A program made the position numbers and the translations under genes. This document shows positions 9,345 to 19,500 of a stretch of 29,697 nucleotides of DNA, in pieces. The notes beneath the pieces were generated by a model, which saw nothing but the letters and a program-made list of their open reading frames with translations, searched no databases and was not told the origin of the DNA. The stretch's first letter is position 1, and the number at the start of each line of letters is the position of its first letter. This stretch comes from Bodo saltans (taxonomy: Eukaryota > Euglenozoa > Kinetoplastea > Eubodonida > Bodonidae): contig CYKH01001496.1 of assembly GCA_001460835.1 (NCBI GenBank), forward strand, positions 1 through 29,697, given 5' to 3'.

Positions 9345-9394
9345 TTTGTTTTTCTCTTGGCATTTTCTTGTACATTCGCTGCTTCAACCAACAG
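9345..9394 (+). promoter_or_regulatory. Probable trans-splice acceptor of LRR-2
   Basis: A pyrimidine-rich stretch (9345-9388) is followed by ACAG, with AG at 9393-9394. The ATGs that follow are a three-codon mini-ORF at 9432, an in-frame ATG at 9440, and the ATG at 9503 that starts a clean signal peptide. A 10-bp tandem repeat (9441-9460) lies in this leader. Confidence 0.45.
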
Positions 9395-9502
9395 AATTGT
9401 GTTCGCTTCCCACGATTATCGCCTCACGCGTATGAAGGAATGAAGTTACATGAAGTTACATTGTCGTCAGGAAGAACGTTTCTATACAACAAGGTTTCGA
9501 GA

Positions 9503-10768
9503 ATGAGTTCGTGGTTCTCGCTGTTGCTTCTCATTGTTCTTCGTGCTGAACTAGGCGTTGGACAAACCCCGATGTGTGGCTGCGAGCATCGGTACGGCGT
9601 TCTCATGGATTTCTATCATGCTACCAACGGACCTTCTTGGGGGATCTTCTCCGTTGTGCGGGGGTGGAACACTTCATTGAGCTGCAATCAGTCTTGGACT
9701 GGCGTAAATTGCACAGACGGAGACGTTGTGAGTATGGATGTCAGCAGCCTTGGTGTGAACGGCACGTTCCCGGCAATGTTAGCGAACCTCACTGCACTCA
9801 CTATCCTCAACATTGCAGGTAACCACATTACTGGAACACTTCTGCCCGCCTTTGCCTTGTTGACACAGCTGACTGAGCTGGACGTGCGCAGAAATGCTAT
9901 TTACGGGACGTTACCACCAGAATGGTCGTCACTGGATCAGTTGGCAGCACTGTCAGTATCTGGCAACTCTATCATCACGGGCACACTGCCCGCTGAGTGG
10001 TCTGCAATGAGGAACCTGATCATATTGGATCTGAGCATCAACTCGATCACTGGGACACTCCCTTCAAATTGGAGTCAAATGCCCTCTCTTCAATCGTTAA
10101 CAATCAGTAGCAATGCGTTGACTGGTACGCTGCCAGCTGCTTGGTCGGGACTCTCCACATTGCAAGAAGTCTATCTCCAGTTGAACCAGCTCGCAGGACC
10201 ACTTCCAGTCTCGTGGATGGACCTCGTGAAGTTGAAACGTTTGCGGCTCTGGGCTAATGCTTTCTCTGGCACACTTCCACTCGACTGGTCTGCTCTAGCG
10301 AACTTGACAGAGTTACAACTTTCAAGAAATGGACTCTCCGGCACTCTACCGAGCACGTGGTCAACGTTTTCATTCATGCAAGTGCTTGACCTCAGTTTCA
10401 ATTCATTTGATGGAACGTTGCACTCTTCGTGGTCAAATATGTCAATGCTGCAGACGTTATCGTTGAGCTCCAATCAGCTCTCTGGCTCGCTGCCATCATC
10501 GTGGGCGGCCTTTACACAACTTTATGTTCTAGACGTGAGCAACAACCAGCTAAGTGGGACACTCCCACGGCGGTGGATGGAGGTGGGGAGTGCAATTTCT
10601 CCGTATTCCTTCAATTCTCTTGCTATGGATCTGTCTTTCAACAAACTTGTTGGAACGCTGCCTGGAAGCTGGTTGCAAATTAGCAAGTTGAACACCCTTG
10701 AGGTTAGCAACAATTTCTTGAGCGGTTCCATTCCCCTGGACAAGGACCACCTCTGTTCTGAACAGTAA
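9503..10768 (+). CDS. LRR surface protein, ectodomain part (gene LRR-2)
   Basis: From 9503 the protein starts with a signal peptide (MSSWFSLLLLIVLRAELGVG). The ATG at 9440 would add 21 residues before it. A CGCEHRYGVL.DFYHATNGPSW cap then follows, shared with LRR-3, with a C.SW.GV.C partner. About 13 LRRs of 24 residues come next, with the very regular consensus GTLP..WS.L..L..L.LS.N.LS. Such ectodomains bind proteins or glycans in other systems; the ligand here is unknown. The frame ends at a TAA (10766-10768) shortly after the last repeat, while the family's membrane module follows directly in another frame (10800-12314). A small deletion with frame change is likely: LRR-3 has about 15 more residues at this point. 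Confidence 0.85.
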   Translation: MSSWFSLLLLIVLRAELGVGQTPMCGCEHRYGVLMDFYHATNGPSWGIFSVVRGWNTSLSCNQSWTGVNCTDGDVVSMDVSSLGVNGTFPAMLANLTALTILNIAGNHITGTLLPAFALLTQLTELDVRRNAIYGTLPPEWSSLDQLAALSVSGNSIITGTLPAEWSAMRNLIILDLSINSITGTLPSNWSQMPSLQSLTISSNALTGTLPAAWSGLSTLQEVYLQLNQLAGPLPVSWMDLVKLKRLRLWANAFSGTLPLDWSALANLTELQLSRNGLSGTLPSTWSTFSFMQVLDLSFNSFDGTLHSSWSNMSMLQTLSLSSNQLSGSLPSSWAAFTQLYVLDVSNNQLSGTLPRRWMEVGSAISPYSFNSLAMDLSFNKLVGTLPGSWLQISKLNTLEVSNNFLSGSIPLDKDHLCSEQ

Positions 10769-10799
10769 CCTGACTGCTTCGTTTCGCTCGTCGACTTCA

Positions 10800-12314
10800 A
10801 TGCACGTTACTACAATTACATCTACGCTCGCTGTTTTCGATCGCAACTTTTCATCATTTCTGCCGTCACTTGGCACGATAACAGGTTCAGCAATTGCTGC
10901 AACGGCTATCGTCAACGCCATTAGCGACACGAACTCTGGATCTGCTCAGGCACTTTTGACCATATTGCACTCTCCTTGCACTTGCACAGCAGTTGGTCCC
11001 TCATCACAACAAGAAGAAAGAGGCAATCAACATCAAGAAATGGAACAGGTGTCTGTTCCACGAACAGCGTCGTTGGCACTGTCACCGTTTGTTCTCATTG
11101 GGGATAGCGTCGGTCCATTTGAAGTAATTGTTGGGAACGTTGCGTTGAGCATCGGTGCGCTAATAGTGCATTGCACTGTGGTGGTGATCCATCATCTTCT
11201 CTGTGCTGATGATGACAAAAGTCAAATGGTAGAATTGAATGATGATGCGTCGGCGCAACCCAAGCCTCCGGCTCACAGCAATTTATTGAGTGCTCACCGC
11301 CTTGCCTGTTCTCCAAGCGGAGCGTTGTTTCGATTCCCCAGTGCCACCTTTCGTTTTACTGCATTCTTAGTGGCTGGCATCGTGTGGGGTGTTGCTCAGC
11401 TCCTTTCATCGCCTGGCTTCTTCACTGGTAATGGTGCGGAAGAAGGCAAAATCAACGATGATTTGTTCGAAGATGCCCAAGGCTTTGACACCATCACGGT
11501 GCTGCTAGGGACATGTATCGGCATTGTGTTTCTTATTGGCCTTGGAGCTATTTTGTATGTTGTGGTGCTCCAGTCATGGATCCTGGACGCTGCTCAAGGA
11601 TTGCACTTCGAGTCCTTTAGTAGTGTCCGTGGAGATAACTCCAATCCATTTTCACCGCCGTTTCCCCCACGTGTTGCTTCTGTATTGTGCAGTCGAGAGG
11701 GGCAGTGGGGACCTATCCCCCGACGCGCAGCGTTTGGCTCCCCCATTGCGACACCTTTTATGCCGTGGTGCTTCAAGTGGGCCTGGGCTATTGGACCAAC
11801 CACCTCACTGATCGCCGTCGCCCTAAGCACAGCGAAACCCCCTTCCACCCATAGAACACGAACATGCGATGGTATTCAGGCAGTGCTCATTTGTCTGCAC
11901 ATTATCGCTGCCGCTGTATTCGCCAAACTCCTCCCGCATCGATCTATTATGCGATCGTTGCTCGCCGCATTCTCCAACGCATTGAATGGTGCCGTGGTTG
12001 TACTGAGTCTCCTATGCCGCTACGAACTGGTGGGCAGAGATTCTCCGATTATCGTCGCGTCTGTTGGTGGGTACATGTCGTTGTGCGGGAGTGTTTTGAT
12101 GTTTGTGGTTGACCGAGTGGAGCAACGCGTGCTTCAAGGACAACAAGCGGCGAGCAGTGCCAATTCGAGGCGGCAGTCACAACATCAGCACAGTAGAATT
12201 GACATTCGTGCTTACCCCGCTGAACAACACGACGACGTGTTACGTTTACAGCAGCTCGCTGCGTTACAACGATTGATCTTGCTGGCGGCAAATGTCACTG
12301 ATTTGGGACAATAA
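10800..12314 (+). CDS. LRR-2 membrane module (seven predicted TM segments) in a different frame
   Basis: The frame is open upstream of the ATG at 10800, and residues just before it (SVLNSNLTASFRS) resemble LRR-3 (VFLSQNTTASLRV), so this is probably the rest of LRR-2. It could in principle be a separate product lacking a signal peptide. Features in order from the 10800 Met: GSAQALLTILHSPCTC (47-62); hydrophobic segments near 106-134, 184-203, 231-257, 322-342, 359-378, 386-406 and 414-437; loops SPSGALFRFPS and NPFSPPFPPRVASVLCSR; GQWGP..RRAAFGSP; CDGIQ; LPHRSIMRSLLAAFS; and a Gln/Arg-rich tail. The last loops and helices are strongly conserved with LRR-3. Confidence 0.75.
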   Translation: MHVTTITSTLAVFDRNFSSFLPSLGTITGSAIAATAIVNAISDTNSGSAQALLTILHSPCTCTAVGPSSQQEERGNQHQEMEQVSVPRTASLALSPFVLIGDSVGPFEVIVGNVALSIGALIVHCTVVVIHHLLCADDDKSQMVELNDDASAQPKPPAHSNLLSAHRLACSPSGALFRFPSATFRFTAFLVAGIVWGVAQLLSSPGFFTGNGAEEGKINDDLFEDAQGFDTITVLLGTCIGIVFLIGLGAILYVVVLQSWILDAAQGLHFESFSSVRGDNSNPFSPPFPPRVASVLCSREGQWGPIPRRAAFGSPIATPFMPWCFKWAWAIGPTTSLIAVALSTAKPPSTHRTRTCDGIQAVLICLHIIAAAVFAKLLPHRSIMRSLLAAFSNALNGAVVVLSLLCRYELVGRDSPIIVASVGGYMSLCGSVLMFVVDRVEQRVLQGQQAASSANSRRQSQHQHSRIDIRAYPAEQHDDVLRLQQLAALQRLILLAANVTDLGQ

Positions 12315-12776
12315 AGAAATCCGTTCAAGTCAGTCAAAATGACAAACATCATTGCGAGCGGATGCGTAGAGACATTTTATTTTTATTCCTGTGTTTGTGT
12401 TTACTCGAACCAAGGCGTGCGAGCTTTTTTTCCAGCGAAAATATTTATCATTGCGAAGACCTCCATCGAAACGAAAGTTTATTATCCCCTCCCTCATCTG
12501 CGAAAGCAATTTTAAAAGTGAACCCTCTAGCAGAAAGAAAGCATTTTTAGTGTTGCCCGAAATAAAAAAAATAGGTGACAAATTACCTTTCTCGCCTTTT
12601 TCTGTCCCGCGATCTCTTCCATTCTTGCATTTGAATAGTTTCGAAGAACTGGTTTTAAATAACTGCGATAGGCAGCAATACTGTGAACTTTAAATTACCT
12701 TCACCGCTGCCAGCCACGCGGCGTTATCCACGTTGCTCCCGTCGGAAAGCCAAATTTTTCTCACTGCTTGCCGAGC
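12315..12776. other. Intergenic region between LRR-2 and LRR-3
   Basis: No gene is supported. There are two pyrimidine/AG signals: a short one near 12424-12435 and a long one at 12586-12638. No ATG occurs between the second AG and the ATG at 12777, which makes 12777 the natural start of LRR-3. Confidence 0.6.
12586..12638 (+). promoter_or_regulatory. Probable trans-splice acceptor of LRR-3
   Basis: A roughly 40-nt pyrimidine-rich tract (12586-12626) is followed by AG at 12637-12638. A shorter tract at 12755-12768 with AG at 12775 is an alternative. Both point to the ATG at 12777. Confidence 0.5.
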
Positions 12777-13664
12777 ATGTTGCCACGGCTGCATGTTTTC
12801 CTCCGCAATGCACTTGGCAGCTCCTCGTCACTGCACGCAATCCAACTACTGTTGTTCGTGTTCTATCACTTCTGCAGCGTGCACATACTGAAGGAATGTG
12901 CGGGTGTGAGCATCGGTATCCCATCCTGCTGGAACTCTACAATGCCACGAATGGACCGGCGTCATGGAAGAATTGCGTGGGGTGGTCGTCGGGATCTCTG
13001 AGCGACTGCTCAAGCGGTTGGTACGGCGTCAGCTGTGACGGCACGGACGTGACGGAAATTTCATTACTAAGGAATAACCTTAACGGTACTCTACCACCGT
13101 CATTGGGGACGCTGAACAGCCTGACCATATTGACGCTTACTGCAAACTCGCTTCGCGGCTCACTACCGCGAACTTGGGCTACCTCGCTCAAGATCCTTGA
13201 ACTGAATTTGAATCAGCTGACAGGAACGTTGCCTTCACAGTGGGCAGAAATAGTGAACATCAGTTCCATAGACGTCAGCAGCAATCAGTTGACCGGCACG
13301 CTGCCTGCAGAGTGGCGTTCGATGCAACAGTTGGCAACGCTGTTCTTGTACTCCAATAGCATCGCAGGGACGCTCCCAGAAGCGTGGGGTGGGGGCATGA
13401 ACAACATGCAGCGCCTGTGGCTATACGGCAACTCACTATCGGGGACGCTACCAAATTTGTGGTCAGCGATGACGCTTCTAGAAGAACTACCGCTGGGCTA
13501 CAACACAATTGGAGGAACACTCCCACCGACGTGGTCCACAATGACAGCACTACGAGACCTTTTTCTCGACAGCAACGACATCACAGGGTCGCTGCCAACG
13601 GAATGGTCATCGTGGGTATCCCTTGAGTATCTTCGTGTGTGGTCCAACCGCATCACGGGCTCGG
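12777..13664 (+). CDS. LRR surface protein, 5' part up to assembly gap (gene LRR-3)
   Basis: The ATG at 12777 starts a leader with a hydrophobic core (HAIQLLLFVFYHFCSVHI). The family cap CGCEHRYPILLELYNATNGP lies about 30 codons later but in a different frame; the change falls near 12880-12897, and the cap frame has no ATG before 12896. A one-base error or mutation is therefore inferred. After the cap come C.SGWYGV.C and eight 24-residue LRRs (GTLP.EW...L..L.L..N...G) before the Ns. The cap closely resembles that of LRR-2, so the two are recent paralogues. If translation started at 12896 the protein would lack a signal peptide. Confidence 0.75.
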
Positions 13665-13964
13665 NNNNNNNNNNNNNNNNNNNNNNNNNNNNNNNNNNNN
13701 NNNNNNNNNNNNNNNNNNNNNNNNNNNNNNNNNNNNNNNNNNNNNNNNNNNNNNNNNNNNNNNNNNNNNNNNNNNNNNNNNNNNNNNNNNNNNNNNNNNN
13801 NNNNNNNNNNNNNNNNNNNNNNNNNNNNNNNNNNNNNNNNNNNNNNNNNNNNNNNNNNNNNNNNNNNNNNNNNNNNNNNNNNNNNNNNNNNNNNNNNNNN
13901 NNNNNNNNNNNNNNNNNNNNNNNNNNNNNNNNNNNNNNNNNNNNNNNNNNNNNNNNNNNNNNNN
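13665..13964. other. Assembly gap (300 N)
   Basis: There are exactly 300 N inside the LRR array of LRR-3. The flanking frames differ by one, so the true length is probably not 300, and the number of LRRs lost is unknown. The near-identical repeats may have caused the gap. Confidence 0.98.
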
Positions 13965-16014
13965 TTCACTGCCGCCAGAGTGGGCTGCGCTTGGAAACGT
14001 CAGCACAATGGACCTCAGTCACAACCGATTAGGCGGCTCTCTGCCCGCAGAGTGGGCTAACATGAGCGCACTCACAATCATCTTACTGCGAAATAACTTG
14101 CTGACAGGGACGCTTCCGGGAAGTTGGGGTGCCCTGAGATTCGTGACGACGATGGAACTGTCACACAACATCTTGCAGGGGAGCCTGCCGGTCCTGTGGG
14201 CAACGTACAATTTGTTGTTTTCGTTGGTTACAAAGCTGACCCTTCTGAACATCAGCAACAATTGCCTCGAGGCTCCGATACCCCAACAATGGACACAGCG
14301 CTTTCAATTCTTTATTCTCACGATCGACAATTGCCAAACTCGTGTTTTCCTGTCACAAAACACAACGGCTTCGTTGCGTGTTCTCTGCAGAGGCCGCTGG
14401 CCAGCACACTGCGACAGTGCCTCAGTATCATTAATTTTGGTGCCCTCGCCATCTGTTTTGCACGCCACTCCAACCGCGAACTTCGTTTCGGCAGAAACTG
14501 AACATCTGCCGTCAGCAACCGTGACGTTTGCAAATTCTACTCACAGTGCGAGTGCACAGGTGTTTACTAGTTCTACCACCTCACAGGAGCTGCCCCAAGA
14601 GGTTCTCAGTAGTAGTGTATTGCAGCTGATCACAAAAGCACCAATTGTCGCCACCTCCTTCATCAGCGTTATGGCCGGAGCGGAGATGGGTGGATCTGCC
14701 CAAGCTCTTCTCGCGGTTCTTGACTCTCCATGTAGCTGCTCCGTTATTCACGACGACGGGTCAAGAACCAATACCCAGAGTGGTGGTGCAGCAGTTGCCT
14801 TGTCCCCGTTGCTGTTATTTAATGATGACGACGACGTTGGCGTCATTGGACCGTTTGAAGTTGCGCTCGGAAATGTAGGCATATCTGCACTTATTCTGCT
14901 GCTGAACTTTGTTGGCGCAGCTCTTCACGGCATCCATCGACAGAGCAAAGCTGCAAAGTGTTCGAAGTTTGCCGCTGACGCAATCAAACAGTCACCTCAG
15001 ATTTTTACATTTAAAGGCGTTGCCTTCTCTCCCAGCGGTGCAGTGTGTCGGTTTCCTAGTTTGGGGTTGAAACTCGTCACATTTCTTGTCCCTGGCATGG
15101 CGTGGGCCGTGGCGCAGCTGGCCTCTTCCTACCTCCACTCAGAAGTGCTTCACCAGGGAAACGACCAATTGGTCACCACAACAGCCACTGAGCTTGCTGT
15201 AGGTGTACTTGTCGTGGGAGTATTCCTTTGTGCACTTGCAGTGTTTCTCAAACACGTGATTCTGGATCAGTGGATCGAGCAGCAGGGCCCCAACAAGAAC
15301 AAAGGCGGCGGTCTTGTGTTTGAATCGTTTGATGATTGGAATCCATTTTCCCCGCCCATTCCGCGACAACTCGCGTCGATTGTGTGCAGCCGCAGCGGTC
15401 AGTGGGGTCCCACCGACCGACGCAGAGCATTTGGGTCCCCGGTTGCCAACGCGTATCTCCCGTCATGCGTTCGTTGGGCTTGGGCAGTATCCCCTGCAGT
15501 GTCCTTGATGGGTGTCGCGCTGAGCAGTGCACGCCCAGCGTCTTTCTCTACCGCCGCAACTGTCTGCGATGGCTTACAGGCGGCTCAGGTGATTATTTTC
15601 TGCGGCGGTGCGATGGCGTTTGCCATCATGTTGCCGCATCGCTCAATTCTGCGATCACTCCTAGCCACATTCTCTGGCTTGACCAACACATTTGTTGTGC
15701 TCTTAGGATTGCTGTGTCGTCACCGACGTGTGAACGTAGACGTACCCCTGCAGGTGTCTGCAGTTGGTGCGTACGTGTCCCTAATCGGAAGCATCGCATT
15801 ATTTTCGCTCGACAAGTTTGAAGCTCGTGTGCTCGCAACAACAGCACGCGTGGACAACCGCGACAAACGAAGAAAACAAACAGAGAGAGCGCAATGTGGT
15901 AACATGCCAGTTACACGCAGCCCACTGTGGCTTTCCCAGCAAGCAGCTTTGAAAAGCCTGCTTTGCATCATTTGCTCAACAACGTCGAACCCTTCCGCAC
16001 AGAACATGTATTAA
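13965..16014 (+). CDS. LRR-3, part after the gap: last LRRs, stalk and 7-TM module
   Basis: The frame opens directly out of the Ns with SLPPEWAALGNVSTMDLSHN. Four LRRs follow, then a degenerate cap (LTLLNISNNCLEAPIP..W), a Ser/Thr-rich stalk with N-glycosylation sites, and GSAQALLAVLDSPCSC. Seven hydrophobic segments come next, opening with GPFEVALGNVGISALILLL, then one after SPSGAVCRFPS. The long loop contains NPFSPPIPRQLASIVCSR, GQWGPTDRRRAFGSPVAN and CDGLQ, and the sixth segment follows LPHRSILRSLLATFS. The tail is short and basic. This is the most complete LRR-family membrane module in the window and was used as reference for the others. Surface location with N-terminus outside is inferred from the signal peptide and repeat position. 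Confidence 0.85.
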
Positions 16015-16580
16015 AAGCCAAGCGGCATTGTTGTTCTCTCGCTTACCTTACGTGATCACACGCTGGAAAAAAAATATGCGTAGCAGCGCTTCTTTATGAG
16101 CAAAAGGTTCGAAGATATCCATTCCCACGATGCCACCCTCACAGTATTTTTATTATTTCTCCTCCCAGCTGCCACGTCATCGCAGCATCCATAACGTTTT
16201 GCGTGTGTTTTTTAAAACATCGAACATGACCACACACGAAGTTTATCCTAGTTTCTATTGAGTCAGCGAGCGGCGAGGTCACGATTCAGCAACAAAATGA
16301 GCGAGGAAAAATGAAAGGGAAAACGGGACAAACAAATGAACATCAAAAATATGAGTGATTGAAGGAGGGTACCTTGAACAGATCTATGACAATGAGCAAC
16401 AACGATGAAGCCCTTTTTTAACTTGTATCTGGTGACACAAACACACAACAAATTTGATGCGATCTTGAGTATGGATATCCCTTTTGTCGAATGTCATTTT
16501 CTCAATTTAAAAAAAAAGATTCAGCATTTGAGGTACCACACAGGTATTTTGGAATTGTCTGTCAACGGACAAGTTTTGGC
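16015..16580. other. Intergenic region between LRR-3 and the second surface family
   Basis: No gene is supported. Pyrimidine-rich stretches near 16478-16504 precede AGs at 16517-16518 and 16523-16524; the first ATG after them is at 16581. An in-frame ATG at 16491 lies before these AGs and would add 30 non-signal residues. Confidence 0.55.
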
Positions 16581-19500
16581 ATGATGATGACGATGTTCTT
16601 CTTCTTCTTCCTTCTCGTTGTGACTCTCCTCTGCGTGCTGACTGCTGCTGACACCACCACCCGCTCGCTGAGTTGCGAAACCGTCGGTAATAGTCGACTT
16701 ATCATTTCCGAAGCAGGCAATTATGACGTCTCGTGCAGTCGCTATTCAGCAGAATGGTACGTGACAGTCATTGGATGTTCCTTCCCATCGACATCCAACA
16801 ACTCGTCCAACGACGACAAGTCGGTGAATGTTGCACTGCTGACATCTCCGACTCAAGTTCTAGTGTCCGATGCAAGCCCTTTTATTAGCGCATCGCTACG
16901 CGGCAATCTGCAGGACTGTCACGTCAACATGGAATACCGCAGCAACACCCTACCGCGTCCGGATGGAAATTCACTTGTTCATGTCCTTGTGGTACCGTCA
17001 TCTCACCTAGCAAGCATCGCTGTCACAGTACGAGCGGCGTACCACGTCACAGGAAAATTTCTGTCCATCAATGGGTTTGGCTGCGTTAACGCCTCTGTGG
17101 GAGTTGTATCGTTCACCGCCCTGCCCACGTCCTACGTGTTGTGCCGGACGATTTCAGGAGAATCGACGTGTAACATTGACGCTCGGTCGTCTCTCGTTGT
17201 CCTTGAAGAGATGTGCCCGCCCGTTGCGTCTGTGGTGATTGCTCTCAATGGCACGAACATCACCGCGATGCCAACAGTGTCGTACTTTATGTTGCTGACG
17301 AAGGACAATGCGACCTCTGGATTATCGACCACCCCGCCGCCACTGCTACACACAATCCTACTCCATAACGTGGTTGGAACTTTTTCTGGGAGCAACTTGA
17401 TAGCGTTTCTTCAGCTACTTGGCCCAACGGTTTTTCCCATTGGCTACCCAAAATTCAATGGAACGATTAACGCAGCAAACTGCGTGTTTGATGGAAGCTC
17501 GCTGCTTAATCTCTTTTATTTCGCTAGCATTGTTGCGCTGGATATGAAGCTCAGTGGTGTGACTTTGCACGGCTTGTTTCTCCAGCTTACCGTTGATGCG
17601 AACATTTCTGAAGCAAGTGTGCCGCCTCTCCAATTGATTCTGTCGAATTGCACCTCCAGCACAGCTTACGTTTATGTGTCGGTTGTTGGTTATTGGCCTT
17701 CAGCGCCTCATTACCTCGTCATGATAACCGTGGTAAACACAACCATCGTGAGTATCAGTCCAACAACAAGTATGTTTGAACTTTCAACCTACAATGCGGC
17801 ACTGAACGTCACCCCATATCAAGTGTCGCTCTTCCTCTCATTCGATACGTGTTCCCTGCAACTGATGAACTCCGCAGCAATGCTGCTGACGGTATCGGCC
17901 ACGTCACATTTGACCTTAGTTAGTGGCCCCCTTCCGGTGCTCGTCAATTCCACGATATCATTTCGTAACGTGCGCTGGTTGCAGCGTTGGGAAGCTCTGA
18001 CGTACTACAGTACCCTCTCGGGAATTGTGCCCTACGCACCCAAGACTCCCATGCAACTGTCCAATGCCATCAATACATCAATTGAGTGGGCAGTGTGTAA
18101 CGTCACCGTGCAGAAAATCAGCACCGCATCGTCGACTCCGCCTGCGCTCTTGATGTCTGCGGCCAACGTCACGGGCTGTCGAATTGCAATGTCCGACGTG
18201 AAGGCCTCTGTGCTCTCCACAACACAGCAGCTTCTTCGCACCGCGCTCATTAACAGCACTGGAACGGCCACCAGCAACACTGTTGTGGATATTAAGAGCT
18301 CCTGGTTCGCCAATCTGACAGCGCTCATTGCAACTGCCGTACCTGCTGCTGTGGTAGGCCGCCCATCGCTGGTGCTGTCGTTACACTGCACTGACTTGCC
18401 GTCGAGCTGGTGTGTAGCCACCGCTGCTGAGTGTGCCACCCTAGAATCTAAGGTGGTCCTTGTGAGCACCAACCTGCACAGCTTTACTGCGTTGCCAACA
18501 TGGGTGGCATGGACGCAGCAGTGCAGCGTTCCCACAATGTCACACGAGCCCACGCAGCCGACTCGTTGGCTCACATTACCAAGTACGAGTGTCTCTCACT
18601 CCATGTGGTCACTTCGTTTGACGCTGTCTGATAAATCACTTCCGTCAGACACGTTGAGTCTGTCGGAAGAAACGATGTCGTTGACACGGTCAGCTTCTCA
18701 ACTGCTTGCTGCTGCTCAACAATCTTTCGATGCTGCCGCTGAACATCCTCTAGGAGTGCAGATTGCGTCCGTTGCCGTTATCGCACCAATGGCCAGCGCA
18801 ATGCTCGGCTCCACTGTTGGGGGGATCCTTCAACGAACAGCCGTTGCACTACAGTTTGCTAACTGTCCAGACCAAAGCACCGATGCATCTCGTGCTGTGC
18901 GAGGACAGTACATGACAGTGATGGAGAACCCAACGCGTCTCTCTTTTGGTGACGCTGAGGGTGCCATCTATCGTGGGGCGACGGTTGGAAATGTTGTCTT
19001 GTTTGTGGCAACCTTTGTCCTTGCGACACTTTTTGTCCTGTTTGGTGCCTACAGACAGCGACGCACCAACAACAACAAAAGAATAGACTTGATGAATGAC
19101 GAGCGGTGGTCGGAGACTGTAGCTTGCGTTATGGCACGGCACCGCCTTCCGGGACGTGCGTTTGTCGTGTACACAGTTCTCTTGCAGGCCACTGTGACTG
19201 CAGCGACAGGACTTCTGTTCATAGGCCCAGAGTCTGTGGGAGACGTCATCTTGGCTGTAGTTGTACTAAGCTGCCTCTGTTGTTTCCCACTGTGGCTAGC
19301 TTTGGTGGTGCACCGAGGGTGCTCACAACTTGTAGAAGCCATTGAGTCTACTTCACCTTCTGCATCCACTGGCACCATTGCGTGGGTTTTTGCGTGGACG
19401 AGCCACAGGCTAATTGTCTGGACCCCGCGCGAGAGTGTGCAGTCGGCGGAAGCTGGCGACAGGGGAGTGAAGAAAACAATGATTCGAACCTCTTCTCAAA

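Noticed and set aside
18032-18574. 180-codon frame on the - strand inside SGP-1
   Set aside because: It is antisense to an intact, family-conserved gene, has no splice signal of its own, and its residues show no domain pattern. It is a shadow frame.
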